Shown here: positions 63,804-64,000 of the stretch, piece after piece
Position numbering within the stretch: the stretch's first letter is position 1
Layout: every line of letters starts with the position of its first letter
DNA from: Sphingopyxis flava
GTDB lineage: Bacteria; Pseudomonadota; Alphaproteobacteria; Sphingomonadales; Sphingomonadaceae
NCBI RefSeq assembly: GCF_900168005.1
Contig: NZ_FUYP01000001.1
Coordinates: 1-64,000, forward strand
Direction: 5' to 3'
Length of the DNA: 64,000 nucleotides
Program-made: the position numbers and the translations under genes
Notes under the pieces: generated by a model
The model's database searches: none
What the model was told of the DNA's origin: nothing
Seen by the model: only the letters and a program-made list of their open reading frames with translations

Positions 63804-64000
63804 TTGTCCCCTGCACCCGACACCCCGCCGCCGTCCGAGCATGGCTTCGATGGCGTGAGCCACGGCTATGCGCCCGATGGGCGCCCCGTCACGCCGCCGC
63901 CGGTGCCGCTCGACAAGATCGTCGGCGACGTCGTCGATGATCTTCGCGCGGCAGCGGAAGCGGAAGTCGCGCTTTTCAAGGCGCGCGGCGCGCTTGCCTA
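63804..64000 (+). CDS. Phage-holin-like (DUF1469) membrane protein, N-terminal part
   Basis: The frame from TTG 63804 runs to the window end. It begins LSPAPDTPPPSEHGFDG and contains PLDKIVGDVVDDLRAAAEAEVALFKARGALA, matching the start of PF07332-type phage holin family III / DUF1469 proteins, which in many bacteria follow a DUF883 (YqjD-like) gene as YqjE. The membrane segments lie outside the window. The start codon is tentative, with no clear ribosome site. Confidence 0.65.
   Translation, partial: MSPAPDTPPPSEHGFDGVSHGYAPDGRPVTPPPVPLDKIVGDVVDDLRAAAEAEVALFKARGALA

Overview
The window is a high-GC, densely coded stretch of chromosome from an alphaproteobacterium, most likely a member of the Sphingomonadales (Sphingopyxis/Sphingomonas type). 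This is inferred from gene order and protein families: the eno - ftsB - pdhA - lipoyl-pdhB order, tRNA-Leu directly upstream of tig, PyrB followed by an inactive dihydroorotase, Sphingomonas-type small hypothetical proteins, and TonB receptor use. Nearly all of it is ordinary chromosomal housekeeping DNA. The only mobile DNA seen is the 3' end of an ISL3-type insertion sequence at the left edge. No CRISPR array, prophage or defence island was seen.

Layout. 1-1.3 kb: IS remnant abutting tRNA-Tyr, then an RlmB-type rRNA methyltransferase. 1.3-3.4 kb: ferredoxin, DNA glycosylase, NTF2-like and GNAT proteins. 3.4-5.2 kb: trigger factor with a His-rich and Lys/Ala-rich tail, and tRNA-Leu. 5.4-9.1 kb: a proline-rich mini-protein and gatC-gatA-gatB. 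9.2-13.3 kb: two envelope proteins (DUF4153, DUF3089), yqgF and DUF1294. 13.3-15.6 kb: pyrB and a pyrC-like pseudo-dihydroorotase. 15.6-19.9 kb: an unusual group of a ParA ATPase, a ribbon-helix-helix protein and two SPOR-domain proteins. 19.9-25.2 kb: serB/miaA (divergent, overlapping start codons) and ilvB-ilvH-ilvC. 25.4-28.5 kb: bioF-bioD-bioA. 28.5-31.6 kb: two exported proteins, then leuA preceded by a leucine-rich leader peptide and competing hairpins. 31.9-33.6 kb: cold-shock protein plus an IF-1 in one unit, three small proteins and a palindromic repeat. 33.7-35.5 kb: ECF42-type sigma factor with its DGPF/YCII partner and a matching promoter. 35.6-40.6 kb: GNAT-nitrilase fusion, VOC protein, nitronate monooxygenase, Kup. 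40.7-45.6 kb: cytochrome c maturation operon ccmCDEFGHI. 45.9-50.2 kb: TonB receptor, DUF454 protein, leucine-type dehydrogenase, tRNA-His. 50.3-57.8 kb: 2OG oxygenase, SIMPL protein, ABC-F ATPase, MFE2-like SDR, DUF2157-like membrane protein, DUF2794, cysE, squalene/phytoene-synthase-like protein. 57.9-64 kb: pdhA/pdhB, ftsB, membrane protein, eno, DUF883-like and holin-like proteins.

How the genes connect. Branched-chain amino acid metabolism recurs: ilvBHC and leuA for synthesis, and a Leu/Phe/Val-type dehydrogenase probably for breakdown. Pyruvate is used by both IlvB and the Pdh complex encoded here. Biotin genes bioF, bioD and bioA cover the steps from pimeloyl thioester to dethiobiotin; bioB is not here. 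The ccm genes lack ccmA and ccmB, which must lie elsewhere. The least explained group is the chromosomal ParA/RHH pair in a predicted operon with a SPOR/TPR lipoprotein and next to a divergent SPOR/SEL1 protein. It looks like a ParA-positioned envelope or division module and is the best candidate for an undescribed system. Base-level observations (inverted repeats, hairpins, start codons) were read by eye; family assignments rest on recognised motifs, and no database search was run.
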